Assembly (NCBI RefSeq): GCF_001703635.1
Contig: NZ_LQZT01000042.1
Location: 293,800 to 357,799 of the forward strand
Origin: Parahoeflea olei
Lineage (GTDB): Bacteria > Pseudomonadota > Alphaproteobacteria > Rhizobiales > Rhizobiaceae
Direction of reading: 5' to 3'
DNA: 64,000 bases
The position numbers and the translations under genes are program-made. Positions 52,354-59,366 of this stretch are shown here, one piece after another. The notes under the pieces were generated by a model. It was given only the letters and a program-made list of their open reading frames with translations, was not told where the DNA came from and did no database searches. The number at the start of each line of letters is the position of its first letter. Position 1 is the stretch's first letter.

Positions 52354-52797
52354 TCAGGCAGCGGCAATCAGCCGGGCGACGCGCTCGATCGCCAGCAGAT
52401 AGCCCTGCGTGCCGCAGCCGGCGATGACGCCATCGGCGCGGAGCGACACATAGGAATGCCGCCGAAACTCCTCGCGCTTGTGCACATTGGAGATGTGGAC
52501 TTCCATCACCGGCCGCTCGAAGGCGTTGAGCGCATCGAGGATCGCAATGGAGGTATGGGTATAGGCGCCGGGATTGATGACGATCGCCGCGGCGTCCTCG
52601 CGCGCCTCGTGGATCCAGTCGATCAGCTGGTGCTCGGCGTTCGACTGCAGATATCGGATCTGGAGGCCATGGCCTTCGGCAGTGGCGCGGCAGGCGGCCT
52701 CCACATCGGCCATGGTTTCATGGCCGTAGATCTCCGGCTGTCGTTTGCCCAGAAGATTGAGATTGGGTCCGTTGAGAACGTAGATCGTGGCGGTCAC
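52354..52797 (-). CDS. aroQ: 3-Dehydroquinate dehydratase, type II
   Basis: It converts 3-dehydroquinate to 3-dehydroshikimate in aromatic amino-acid synthesis. The 147-residue product has the type II signatures VLNGPNLNLLGKRQPEIYG (catalytic tyrosine Y24 region), the catalytic histidine loop INPGAYTHTSIAILDAL, and VEVHISNVHKREEFRRHSYVS. Its length is typical (about 145-150) and it forms a dodecamer in known relatives. It is on the same strand as benE and pccR but with its own spacing, so operon membership is unclear. Confidence 0.96.
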   Translation of the reverse strand: MTATIYVLNGPNLNLLGKRQPEIYGHETMADVEAACRATAEGHGLQIRYLQSNAEHQLIDWIHEAREDAAAIVINPGAYTHTSIAILDALNAFERPVMEVHISNVHKREEFRRHSYVSLRADGVIAGCGTQGYLLAIERVARLIAAA

Positions 52798-52899
52798 TGG
52801 TCTGGCCTTTCGCTTGCGCGCGCATGGACGGGAGATTTGTCCTACATCGCCGCCAGCACGGGAGGCAAGCCTCCGCCCGCCACGCCGAGGCGCCGGCCG

Positions 52900-54351
52900 T
52901 CACTCGACATCATAGGGCACCGCCTTGCGGGTGTTCGGGTCGACCACCAGCCGGCGCTTGAGCGGCGGCACCGCGCGCTGGTGGCAATCGCGGCGCTCGC
53001 AGATCCGGCAGGACACACCGATCGGCTCGAAGGCTTCGGCGCGGGCGATATCGAGATCGTCGGCATAGACCAGTTCGCCGGCATGGGCGACCTCGCAGCC
53101 GAGCGCCAGCGCATAGGTCTGCACCGGATCGTGCCAGCCGCCGGAGGGCTTGGAGACCGCCGTGGCGAGGCACAGATAACGCACCCCGTCGGGGGTTTCC
53201 GCGAGCTGGCGGATGATCCGGTTCGGCGTTTCGAAGGCGCCATGGGCGTTCCACAGCGGGCAGGCCGAGCCGAAGCGGGCGAATTGCAGCTTGGTGGCCG
53301 AATGCCGCTTGGTGATGTTGCCGGCCTTGTCGACGCGGGCGAAGAAGAAGGGCACGCCCTTCTGCCCCGGCCGCTGCAGCGTCGAGAGCCGGTGGGCGAC
53401 CTGCTCGAGGCTGGTCGAAAACCGGTCGGCCAGGAGCACCAGGTCGTGGCGCAGCTCGCGCGCAGCCGCGGAAAAAGCGCCATAGGGGAGAATGGTCGCG
53501 CCCGCGAAATAATTGGCAAGCCCGATGCGACAGATGCCGGCGGCGTCGGCCGAGCGGAACTTCGCCTCGGAAATGATCCGCGTCATTGTCGCCTCATGCT
53601 CGATCAGCGCGATCTGGCAGGCGATCTGGAAGGCTTGCGTGGCGACCGGCGTGCGCGGGTTGAGCCAGAGCACGCGGCTGACCGGATCGAAACGGCGCAG
53701 GCCGGCTGCGCCGGAGTCCGCCGCCTCACCCGGGCCGCTGCCCTGCCCCGCGCCTGGTCCGATGGCGACGCGCACCCGGTGGCGGCGCTCGATGTGATCG
53801 GCCAGCGCCTTGAGGCTGACGCCGCGGCTGCGGGCCAGCTCCTGACTCAGCCTTTCGCCGGCAATGTCGAGTTCGTGGATGTAGTTGTCGACATAGTGAA
53901 AGAAGTCCCGCACCTCCTCATAGGGTGTGGGCTCGGTCAGCGCGCCCGACCGCTCCAGCGTCTGGTCGAGCTCGGCCAGCTGGTCGCCCGAGCGCCGCAT
54001 CGCCTGGTGCAGCGACAGGAAGGCGCGGGCGAAGGACGGCGCGTTCTGCACCACGAGCTTGATGTCGGCGAGCGACGGCTGCGTCCCGCCCGAGACCGGA
54101 TCGGCGAGCGCTTCCGACACGTCGGCGAGCAGCCGGTCGGTGTCCTGGTCCGAGAGCGTGGTGATGTCGACCGAAAAGGCTTCGGCCAGCGCCAGCAGCA
54201 CCGAGGCGCTGACATGGCGCTGGTTGTTCTCGATCTGGTTCAGATAGCTCGTGGAAATCCCGAGCCGCGTCGCGAACGCCGCCTGGGTCAGCCCGTGCTC
54301 GGCGCGAATGGCGCGGACCTTTCCGCCGATGAAGAGTTTGCGTGCGCGCAT
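52900..54351 (-). CDS. pccR: PccR-type short-chain acyl-CoA regulator (XRE HTH + IrrE-like domain)
   Basis: The 483-residue product belongs to the ScfR/PccR group: an XRE-type HTH (about 1-65; QAAFATRLGISTSYLNQIENNQRHVS), a central helical/IrrE-peptidase-like part without obvious metal ligands, and a C-terminal DUF2083-like domain with a cysteine cluster (CRICERRDCHQRAVPPLKRRL). PccR activates propionyl-CoA carboxylase genes in alphaproteobacteria and senses propionyl-CoA metabolites. It is divergent from bioY-pccB, and TTTGCAAA-like repeats lie between the two. The start at 54351 follows family N-termini (MRARKLFIG). Confidence 0.9.
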   Translation of the reverse strand: MRARKLFIGGKVRAIRAEHGLTQAAFATRLGISTSYLNQIENNQRHVSASVLLALAEAFSVDITTLSDQDTDRLLADVSEALADPVSGGTQPSLADIKLVVQNAPSFARAFLSLHQAMRRSGDQLAELDQTLERSGALTEPTPYEEVRDFFHYVDNYIHELDIAGERLSQELARSRGVSLKALADHIERRHRVRVAIGPGAGQGSGPGEAADSGAAGLRRFDPVSRVLWLNPRTPVATQAFQIACQIALIEHEATMTRIISEAKFRSADAAGICRIGLANYFAGATILPYGAFSAAARELRHDLVLLADRFSTSLEQVAHRLSTLQRPGQKGVPFFFARVDKAGNITKRHSATKLQFARFGSACPLWNAHGAFETPNRIIRQLAETPDGVRYLCLATAVSKPSGGWHDPVQTYALALGCEVAHAGELVYADDLDIARAEAFEPIGVSCRICERRDCHQRAVPPLKRRLVVDPNTRKAVPYDVE

Positions 54352-54357
54352 CGGGAG

Positions 54358-54388
54358 TTTCGCAAGTTTGCAAAATTTGAATTGCAAA
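54358..54388. promoter_or_regulatory. TTTGCAAA-type operator repeats between pccR and bioY-pccB
   Basis: TTTCGCAA (54358-54365), the perfect palindrome TTTGCAAA (54367-54374) and ATTGCAAA (54381-54388) lie in tandem, immediately before pccR and about 100 bases before bioY. PccR of Rhodobacter sphaeroides is known to bind repeated TTTGCAAA motifs. The sites overlap the likely pccR ribosome-binding region, which suggests autoregulation as well as control of the bioY-pccB operon. Confidence 0.75.
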
Positions 54389-54490
54389 TATTGCTAGTGC
54401 AACATGCTTACCTTTTCAACCCTGTCGGCGGCCCCGCATTCACGCTACCAACCGGCTTCAGTGTTCCCCTCGCGAGACTGGAGAGACGCC

Positions 54491-55102
54491 TTGACCCTTT
54501 ATGCCGCCCTCGCCGCGCCGGCCGGTTCTGCCGCCCCGGGTTCGGGACCTGCCGTTTCCCGCCGCCTGGCCGCCTCGGCGCTCACGGTGATTGCCGGCTC
54601 TGCGCTGATGGCCCTGTCGTCCAAGGTCGCCATCCCGTTCTATCCGGTGCCACTGACCATGACGACCTTCGTCGCCATCAGACTGGGCCTGGCACTCGGC
54701 GCACGGCTCGGGACGGCTGCGGTGGCGCTGTTTCTGATCCAGGGCGCGCTCGGCCTGCCGGTGTTCGCCGGCACGCCGGAGAAAGGTCTTGGCCTCGCCT
54801 ACATGATGGGGCCGACCGGCGGCTATCTGATCGGCTATGCGCTCGCGGCCTTCGCGGCGGGCTTTCTCGCCGAACGCGGCATGGACCGGACGCCGGGGCG
54901 CGCGTTCATCGCCGCGCTCGTCGCCGGCGCGCTGATTTATGTCCCGGGGCTGCTCTGGCTCGGCGCGCTGTTCGGTTGGGACCAGCCGATCCTCGCCTGG
55001 GGGCTCACGCCCTTCCTCCCCGGCGACCTCGCCAAGGCGGCGCTGGCCGCACTTGTGTTTCCCGCGGCATGGGCCATGATCGGGCGAAAAGGAGGCCTTT
55101 GA
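54491..55102 (+). CDS. bioY: Biotin transporter substrate-binding protein BioY
   Basis: BioY is the S-component of an ECF biotin importer, a membrane protein that can also act alone. The 203-residue product has six membrane helices with the hallmark ALSSKVAIPFYPVPLTMTTFVAIRLGLALG, and GLPVFAGTPEKGLGLAYMMGPTGGYLIGYALAAFAAGF. I choose TTG 54491 as the start because GGAGAG lies 7 bases upstream; an ATG at 54404 gives an unusual 29-residue extension that overlaps the operator area. The stop overlaps the pccB start (TGATG). Biotin supply matches the biotin-dependent PccA. Confidence 0.9.
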   Translation: MTLYAALAAPAGSAAPGSGPAVSRRLAASALTVIAGSALMALSSKVAIPFYPVPLTMTTFVAIRLGLALGARLGTAAVALFLIQGALGLPVFAGTPEKGLGLAYMMGPTGGYLIGYALAAFAAGFLAERGMDRTPGRAFIAALVAGALIYVPGLLWLGALFGWDQPILAWGLTPFLPGDLAKAALAALVFPAAWAMIGRKGGL

Positions 55103-56634
55103 TGCGCGATATTCTCGAACAGCTCGAACAGAAACGTGCCGAGGCGCGGCTTGGCGGCGGCCAGCGGCGCATCGACGCCCAGCATGCCAAGGGCAAGCTC
55201 ACCGCCCGCGAACGTCTCGACGTGCTCCTCGACGAGGGCTCGTTCGAGGAATACGACATGTACAAGACCCATCGCTGCACCGATTTCGGCATGGAGCAGC
55301 AGCAATATCCCGGTGACGGCGTGATCACCGGCTGGGGCACCATCAACGGCCGTCCGGTCTATGTCTTCAGCCAGGATTTCACCGTGTTCGGCGGCTCGCT
55401 GTCGGAGACGCATGCGGAGAAGATCTGCAAGGTGATGGATCTGGCCGTCCAGAACGGCGCGCCCCTGATCGGGTTGAACGATTCCGGCGGCGCGCGCATC
55501 CAGGAGGGCGTGGCCTCGCTCGGCGGTTATGCGGAAGTGTTCTGGCGCAACGTCCAGGCTTCGGGCGTGATCCCGCAGATTTCGGTGATCATGGGCCCCT
55601 GCGCCGGCGGCGCGGTCTATTCGCCGGCCATGACCGACTTCATCTTCATGGTGCGCGACACCTCCTACATGTTCGTAACCGGCCCCGACGTGGTCAAGAC
55701 CGTGACCAACGAGATCGTCACGGCGGAAGAACTCGGCGGCGCCTCCACCCACACGAAGAAATCCTCCGTTGCCGACGGCGCCTATGACAACGACATCGAA
55801 GCGCTGATCGAGATCCGCCGGATGTTCGACTTCCTGCCGCTGTCGAGCCGCGAGGCGCCGCCGGTGATGCCGACCGCGGACGCGCCCGACCGCACCGATG
55901 ACGCGCTCGACACGCTGATCCCGGACAATCCGAACAAGCCCTACGACATGCGCGAGGTGATTGCCCGCGTCGCCGACGAGGGCGATTTCTTCGAGATCCA
56001 GGCCGATCACGCCAAGAACATCCTGTGCGGCTTCATCCGCATGAACGGCTCGACCATCGGCGTGGTCGCCAACCAGCCGATGGTGCTGGCTGGCTGCCTC
56101 GACATCGATTCGTCCAAGAAGGCCGCGCGCTTCGTGCGCTTCTGCGACGCCTTCAACATCCCGATCCTGACGCTGGTCGACGTGCCGGGCTTCCTGCCGG
56201 GCGTGAGCCAGGAATATGGCGGCATCATCAAGCACGGCGCGAAGCTCTTGTTCGCCTATGCCGAAGCCACCGTACCGAAGGTCACGGTGATCACCCGCAA
56301 GGCCTATGGCGGGGCCTATGACGTGATGTCATCCAAGCATATCCGCGCCGACGTCAACTATGCCTGGCCAACCGCGCAGATCGCGGTGATGGGGGCCAAG
56401 GGCGCGACCGAAATCCTCTACCGTTCCGAACTCGGCGACCCCGACAAGATCGCCGCCCGCACCAAGGAATACGAGGACCGCTTCGCCAACCCCTTCGTCG
56501 CTTCCCAGCGCGGCTTCATCGACGAGGTGATCCTGCCCCACTCCACCCGCCGCCGCGTGCTCCGCGCCTTCGAGATGCTCAAGACCAAGAAGGTGACGCA
56601 ACCGCTTCGCAAGCACGACAACATTCCGTTGTGA
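55102..56634 (+). CDS. pccB: Propionyl-CoA carboxylase, beta (carboxyltransferase) subunit
   Basis: PccB transfers CO2 from carboxybiotin to propionyl-CoA, giving (S)-methylmalonyl-CoA. The 510-residue product has the carboxyltransferase signatures QDFTVFGGSLSETHAEKICK, LIGLNDSGGARIQEGV, the oxyanion loop MGPCAGGAVYSPAMTDF and VDVPGFLPGVSQEYGGIIKHGAKLL, with the second oxyanion glycines in KAYGGAYDVMSSKH. The ATG follows GGAGG, and overlaps the bioY stop by one base. pccA lies 2.7 kb downstream with other genes and repeats between, an unusual separation. Confidence 0.96.
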   Translation: MRDILEQLEQKRAEARLGGGQRRIDAQHAKGKLTARERLDVLLDEGSFEEYDMYKTHRCTDFGMEQQQYPGDGVITGWGTINGRPVYVFSQDFTVFGGSLSETHAEKICKVMDLAVQNGAPLIGLNDSGGARIQEGVASLGGYAEVFWRNVQASGVIPQISVIMGPCAGGAVYSPAMTDFIFMVRDTSYMFVTGPDVVKTVTNEIVTAEELGGASTHTKKSSVADGAYDNDIEALIEIRRMFDFLPLSSREAPPVMPTADAPDRTDDALDTLIPDNPNKPYDMREVIARVADEGDFFEIQADHAKNILCGFIRMNGSTIGVVANQPMVLAGCLDIDSSKKAARFVRFCDAFNIPILTLVDVPGFLPGVSQEYGGIIKHGAKLLFAYAEATVPKVTVITRKAYGGAYDVMSSKHIRADVNYAWPTAQIAVMGAKGATEILYRSELGDPDKIAARTKEYEDRFANPFVASQRGFIDEVILPHSTRRRVLRAFEMLKTKKVTQPLRKHDNIPL

Positions 56635-56696
56635 GGGGCCTCAAGGGGAAGATGGCGGTGACTGACAAAACACGAGGACCTGCCGGCTGGCACCCC

Positions 56697-56842
56697 ACCT
56701 CCCCCTTGAGGGGAGGTCGGCGATTGGCGCGCGCAGCGCGACAGAGCCGGGTGGGGGTCAATCGGGACCGCCTTGGCCTCATACCCCCACCCGGATCGCC
56801 GGCGCTGCGCTTGGCTCTCCGACCTCCCCTCAAGGGGGAGGT
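56697..56842. repeat. Large palindromic intergenic repeat, copy 1
   Basis: Perfect 24-base inverted arms at 56697-56720 and 56819-56842 (core CCTCCCCTCAAGGGGGAGG, itself nearly palindromic) enclose 12-base inner arms (CCGGGTGGGGGT 56747-56758; ACCCCCACCCGG 56783-56794). Related copies are at 57270, 61391 and, more weakly, at 58845 and 59270. This fits the extragenic palindromic elements of Rhizobiales genomes. It could form a very stable RNA hairpin between pccB and the cupin gene. Confidence 0.85.
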
Positions 56843-56872
56843 TCGATCCCTCGCAAGCCGAAGGACCACGCC

Positions 56873-57268
56873 ATGAAGATCACCCGAGCAGGATCGACGC
56901 CTTCGGCCAAGGGGCCGGAAGACTGGTTCACCGGGACGGTCCGGCTCGACAAGCTGTTCGCGGCCGAGGCGCCGGGCCGGGTGCAGGGCGCGTCGGTGAC
57001 GTTCGAGCCGGGGGCGCGCACCGCCTGGCACACGCATCCGCTGGGGCAGACGATCATCGTCACCTCCGGGCTCGGCCGGGCGCAGCGCGAAGGCGGGCCG
57101 GTGGAGGAGATCCGGCCCGGCGACGTGGTCTGGTTCGAACCCGGCGAGAAACACTGGCATGGCGCCGCGCCCGAGGTGGCCATGACCCATATCGCCATCC
57201 AGGAGGCGCTCGATGGCGTGGCGGTCACCTGGCTCGAGAAGGTGAGCGACAGTGACTATGCGGGCTGA
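56873..57268 (+). CDS. Cupin-domain protein
   Basis: The 131-residue product is a single small cupin: AWHTHPLGQTIIV supplies the metal-ligand HxH and Q positions (about residue 45), and GDVVWFEPGEKHWHGAAPE the second cupin motif with two histidines. Its closest kinds are small cupins related to (R)-mandelonitrile-lyase-like or carboxymuconolactone-decarboxylase-associated proteins, of uncertain function. It is flanked by palindromic repeats on both sides, within the propionate gene region, but no link to propionate is evident. Confidence 0.83.
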   Translation: MKITRAGSTPSAKGPEDWFTGTVRLDKLFAAEAPGRVQGASVTFEPGARTAWHTHPLGQTIIVTSGLGRAQREGGPVEEIRPGDVVWFEPGEKHWHGAAPEVAMTHIAIQEALDGVAVTWLEKVSDSDYAG

Positions 57269-57269
57269 G

Positions 57270-57412
57270 GTGAGGAGGGCGGCGACTGGCGCGGAAAGCG
57301 CGACAGAACCGGGTGGGGGTTATCGGCGACAAAGAGGAGTGTCCCTTCCCCCACCCGGATCGCCTGCGCCCACGCTCGTCTCTCCGGCCTCCCTCAAGGG
57401 GAACGTTCGTGG
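57270..57412. repeat. Palindromic intergenic repeat, degenerate copy 2
   Basis: This spacer after the cupin gene keeps the inner arms CCGGGTGGGGGT (57309-57320) and CCCCCACCCGG (57348-57358) and the surrounding GGCGACTGGCGC and GGATCGCC segments of copy 1. The outer arms are eroded to GGTGAGGAGGGC and CCTCCCTCAAGGGGAA. The remaining bases to 57519 hold no gene. It is the same family as 56697-56842. Confidence 0.75.
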
Positions 57413-57519
57413 GCTTGCCAAGCATCGCGTCGCGCTCCGCGCCAACACGAGGTGGGGAAACCGCTTCGAATGTCCTATATCCCCGGTGAGGCCCCTCTCA
57501 CCAACAAGGATCGTGTTTC

Positions 57520-58446
57520 ATGACTGACGACACCAAATTTCCGCCCGAAAAGAATTTTCCCGCCGGCTACCAGCCCGCAAAGGTCTGGCAGTGGGAGCCG
57601 GGCAATGGCGGCCAGTTCGCCAATATCAACCGGCCGATCGCCGGTCCCACCCACGACAAGGAGCTGCCCGTCGGCAAGCATCCGCTGCAGCTCTATTCGC
57701 TCGCCACGCCCAACGGCGTGAAGGTGACGGTGATGCTTGAGGAACTGCTCGAGGCCGGCCACAAGGACGCGGACTACGACGCCTGGCTCATCAATATCGG
57801 CGAAGGCAACCAGTTCGGCTCGGGTTTCGTCGGCGTCAACCCAAACTCGAAGATCCCGGCGCTGATGGACCATGCGCCCAAGGGCGGCGGCGCGCCGATC
57901 CGACTGTTCGAATCGGGCTCGATCCTGATCTATCTCGCCGAGAAATTCGGCGCGTTCCTGTCGACCGATCTGCGCGTGCGCGCCGAGACCATCAACTGGC
58001 TGATGTGGCAGATGGGCGCCGGCCCCTATCTCGGCGGCGGCTTCGGCCATTTCTATGCCTATGCGCCGATCAAGATCCAGTACGCGATCGACCGGTTCGC
58101 CATGGAGGTCAAGCGCCAGCTCGACGTGCTCGACCGGCATCTCGCGGACCACGAATACATGGCAGGCGCCGAATATTCGATCGCCGACATGGCGATCTGG
58201 CCCTGGTACGGCCGGCTGGTCAAGGGCGGCGCCTATGAGGCCGGCGAGTTCCTGGAGGTGACGAGCTACAAGAACGTGATCCGCTGGACCGACCAGATTG
58301 CCGCGCGGCCCGCCGTCAATCGCGGTCGCATCGTCAACAAGACCTCCGGCGAGCTCTCCGAGCAGCTGCACGAGCGCCACGACGCCTCGGATTTCGAGCT
58401 TCGCACCCAGGACAAGCTCGAGGCGCAGAAGGACGCAAAAGCCTGA
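57520..58446 (+). CDS. yghU: Glutathione-dependent disulfide-bond oxidoreductase (YghU-type GST)
   Basis: YghU-type glutathione transferases bind two glutathiones and reduce organic disulfides. The 308-residue product has the long N-terminal stretch of this group (PAKVWQWEPGNGGQFANINRPIAGPTHDKELPVG), then the GST thioredoxin fold with LYSLATPNGVKVTVMLEELLE, NPNSKIPAL and LFESGSILIYLAEKFG, and a helical C-terminal domain ending KNVIRWTDQIAARPAV. The family is about 285-310 residues. Its stop overlaps the next ATG by one base (TGATG). Confidence 0.92.
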   Translation: MTDDTKFPPEKNFPAGYQPAKVWQWEPGNGGQFANINRPIAGPTHDKELPVGKHPLQLYSLATPNGVKVTVMLEELLEAGHKDADYDAWLINIGEGNQFGSGFVGVNPNSKIPALMDHAPKGGGAPIRLFESGSILIYLAEKFGAFLSTDLRVRAETINWLMWQMGAGPYLGGGFGHFYAYAPIKIQYAIDRFAMEVKRQLDVLDRHLADHEYMAGAEYSIADMAIWPWYGRLVKGGAYEAGEFLEVTSYKNVIRWTDQIAARPAVNRGRIVNKTSGELSEQLHERHDASDFELRTQDKLEAQKDAKA

Positions 58447-58823
58447 TGGCCAAGCTGCCCGACATGACCAAGCATCGCGGAATGCCGTCCGGCCTGCCCG
58501 GCACGGGGTTCCAGTTCACCATCCGCCGGGCGAATCCGCGCGGGGTGACGGCGATCTTCAACCGGCGGCGCATGGCCGACCGGACATCGACCGAAAAGCT
58601 CGCCGACACGGCGTTCCTGCATGCGCTGTGGCATCTCTACGGCGACGAGCCGTTCGAGCGCGGCAATCTCGACGCGGGCCGGATTTCCTGGCTGTTCGGC
58701 CGCGAAATCGTGCCCGCCGAACAGCCGTTCGACCCGCAGTCCTACCAGGCGCTGCTGAGGATCGACGAGCATGTGGCGCGGGCAAGTTTTCCGGCGGCCT
58801 TCGAGGACGTGCTGGAAGTGTAG
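58446..58823 (+). CDS. Small hypothetical protein downstream of yghU
   Basis: I do not recognise a family. The 125-residue product is soluble-looking, with basic N-terminal features (TGFQFTIRRANPRGVTAIFNRRR) and a helical middle (LADTAFLHALWHLYGDEPFERG). It overlaps the yghU stop (TGATG), so it is cotranslated and may be accessory to the YghU disulfide enzyme. There are no signal peptide, membrane helix, or cysteine residues. Confidence 0.65.
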   Translation: MAKLPDMTKHRGMPSGLPGTGFQFTIRRANPRGVTAIFNRRRMADRTSTEKLADTAFLHALWHLYGDEPFERGNLDAGRISWLFGREIVPAEQPFDPQSYQALLRIDEHVARASFPAAFEDVLEV

Positions 58824-58844
58824 AGGACGGCATGACGAAAAACG

Positions 58845-58912
58845 TCTCCCCCCTTGAGGGGGAGAAAGCAATTTCGGTGGCTTAGCCGAAGGCTAACCGC
58901 CAGAAATTGCAG
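58845..58912. repeat. Palindromic repeat bordering the DUF559 gene, left
   Basis: A TCTCCCCC / GGGGGAGA hairpin (58845-58865) is followed by a longer imperfect stem, GCAATTTCGGTGGCTTAGCC pairing with GGCTAACCGCCAGAAATTGC (58868-58910). The GAAAGC part appears in inverse orientation as GCTTTC in the right border (59270-59353), so the two elements flank the broken DUF559 gene. Confidence 0.7.
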
Positions 58913-58926
58913 GAGAGGGGGTCGGG

Positions 58927-59267
58927 TTGGACAAGGACAGGCTGCGCAGATTTGCCAAGTCCATGCGGCACGACCCGACTGATGCTGAATACGCGCTTTG
59001 GCAACTGCTTCGGGCGCGCAGTTAGGCGGGATGAAGTTCAAGAGGCAGGAACCGCTCGGCCCCTATATCTGCGATTTCGTTTGCCACGAACGACGGCTGA
59101 TCGTGGAAGCGGACGGATCGCAGCATGCATTCTCAGAGCGCGATTCCGAACGGGATCGGTACTTTGAAGGAAAGGGCTACAGAACCTTGAGGTTCTGGAA
59201 TGAGGACATACAGGAGAACATCGATGGGGTGGGCAATCAAATCATTCAGGCAGCAGCGGGACGCTAG
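58927..59267 (+). pseudogene. DUF559-family endonuclease-like gene, frameshifted
   Basis: The intact protein would read DKDRLRRFAKSMRHDPTDAEYALWQLLRAR, then LGGMKFKRQEPLGPYICDF, RLIVEADGSQHA and YRTLRFWNEDI, a Vsr-like restriction-endonuclease fold (DUF559) with the PD-(D/E)xK-type elements KFKRQ and EADGSQH. The first frame (start TTG at 58927) stops at 59023 (TAG) and the second continues from about 59018. A single missing C in the run GCGCGCAG restores the frame. The gene is flanked by palindromic repeats and looks like a non-functional insertion inside the propionate operon. A sequencing error is possible. Confidence 0.8.
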
Positions 59268-59269
59268 GC

Positions 59270-59353
59270 CCCCTCTCTTGCCTTTTCCAAGCACTTGCCC
59301 GGGCGTTGCCCGTGCAAATGCAGGAAAAGGCTTTCTCCCCCGCAAGGGGGGAG
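59270..59353. repeat. Palindromic repeat bordering the DUF559 gene, right
   Basis: CCTTTTCC (59281-59288) pairs with GGAAAAGG (59323-59330) around GCCCGGGC, and CTCCCCC-GCAA-GGGGGGAG forms a second hairpin at 59335-59353, just before the pccA ribosome-binding site. It is inverted relative to the left border at 58845-58912. Confidence 0.7.
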
Positions 59354-59366
59354 AGGAGGCAGCTTG

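Noticed and set aside
51025..56634. A single open frame of 1869 codons on the plus strand
   Set aside because: It results from a run of stop-free sequence antisense to PPK2, BenE, aroQ and PccR joined to the real pccB frame. Only 55102-56634 (pccB) encodes a recognisable protein.
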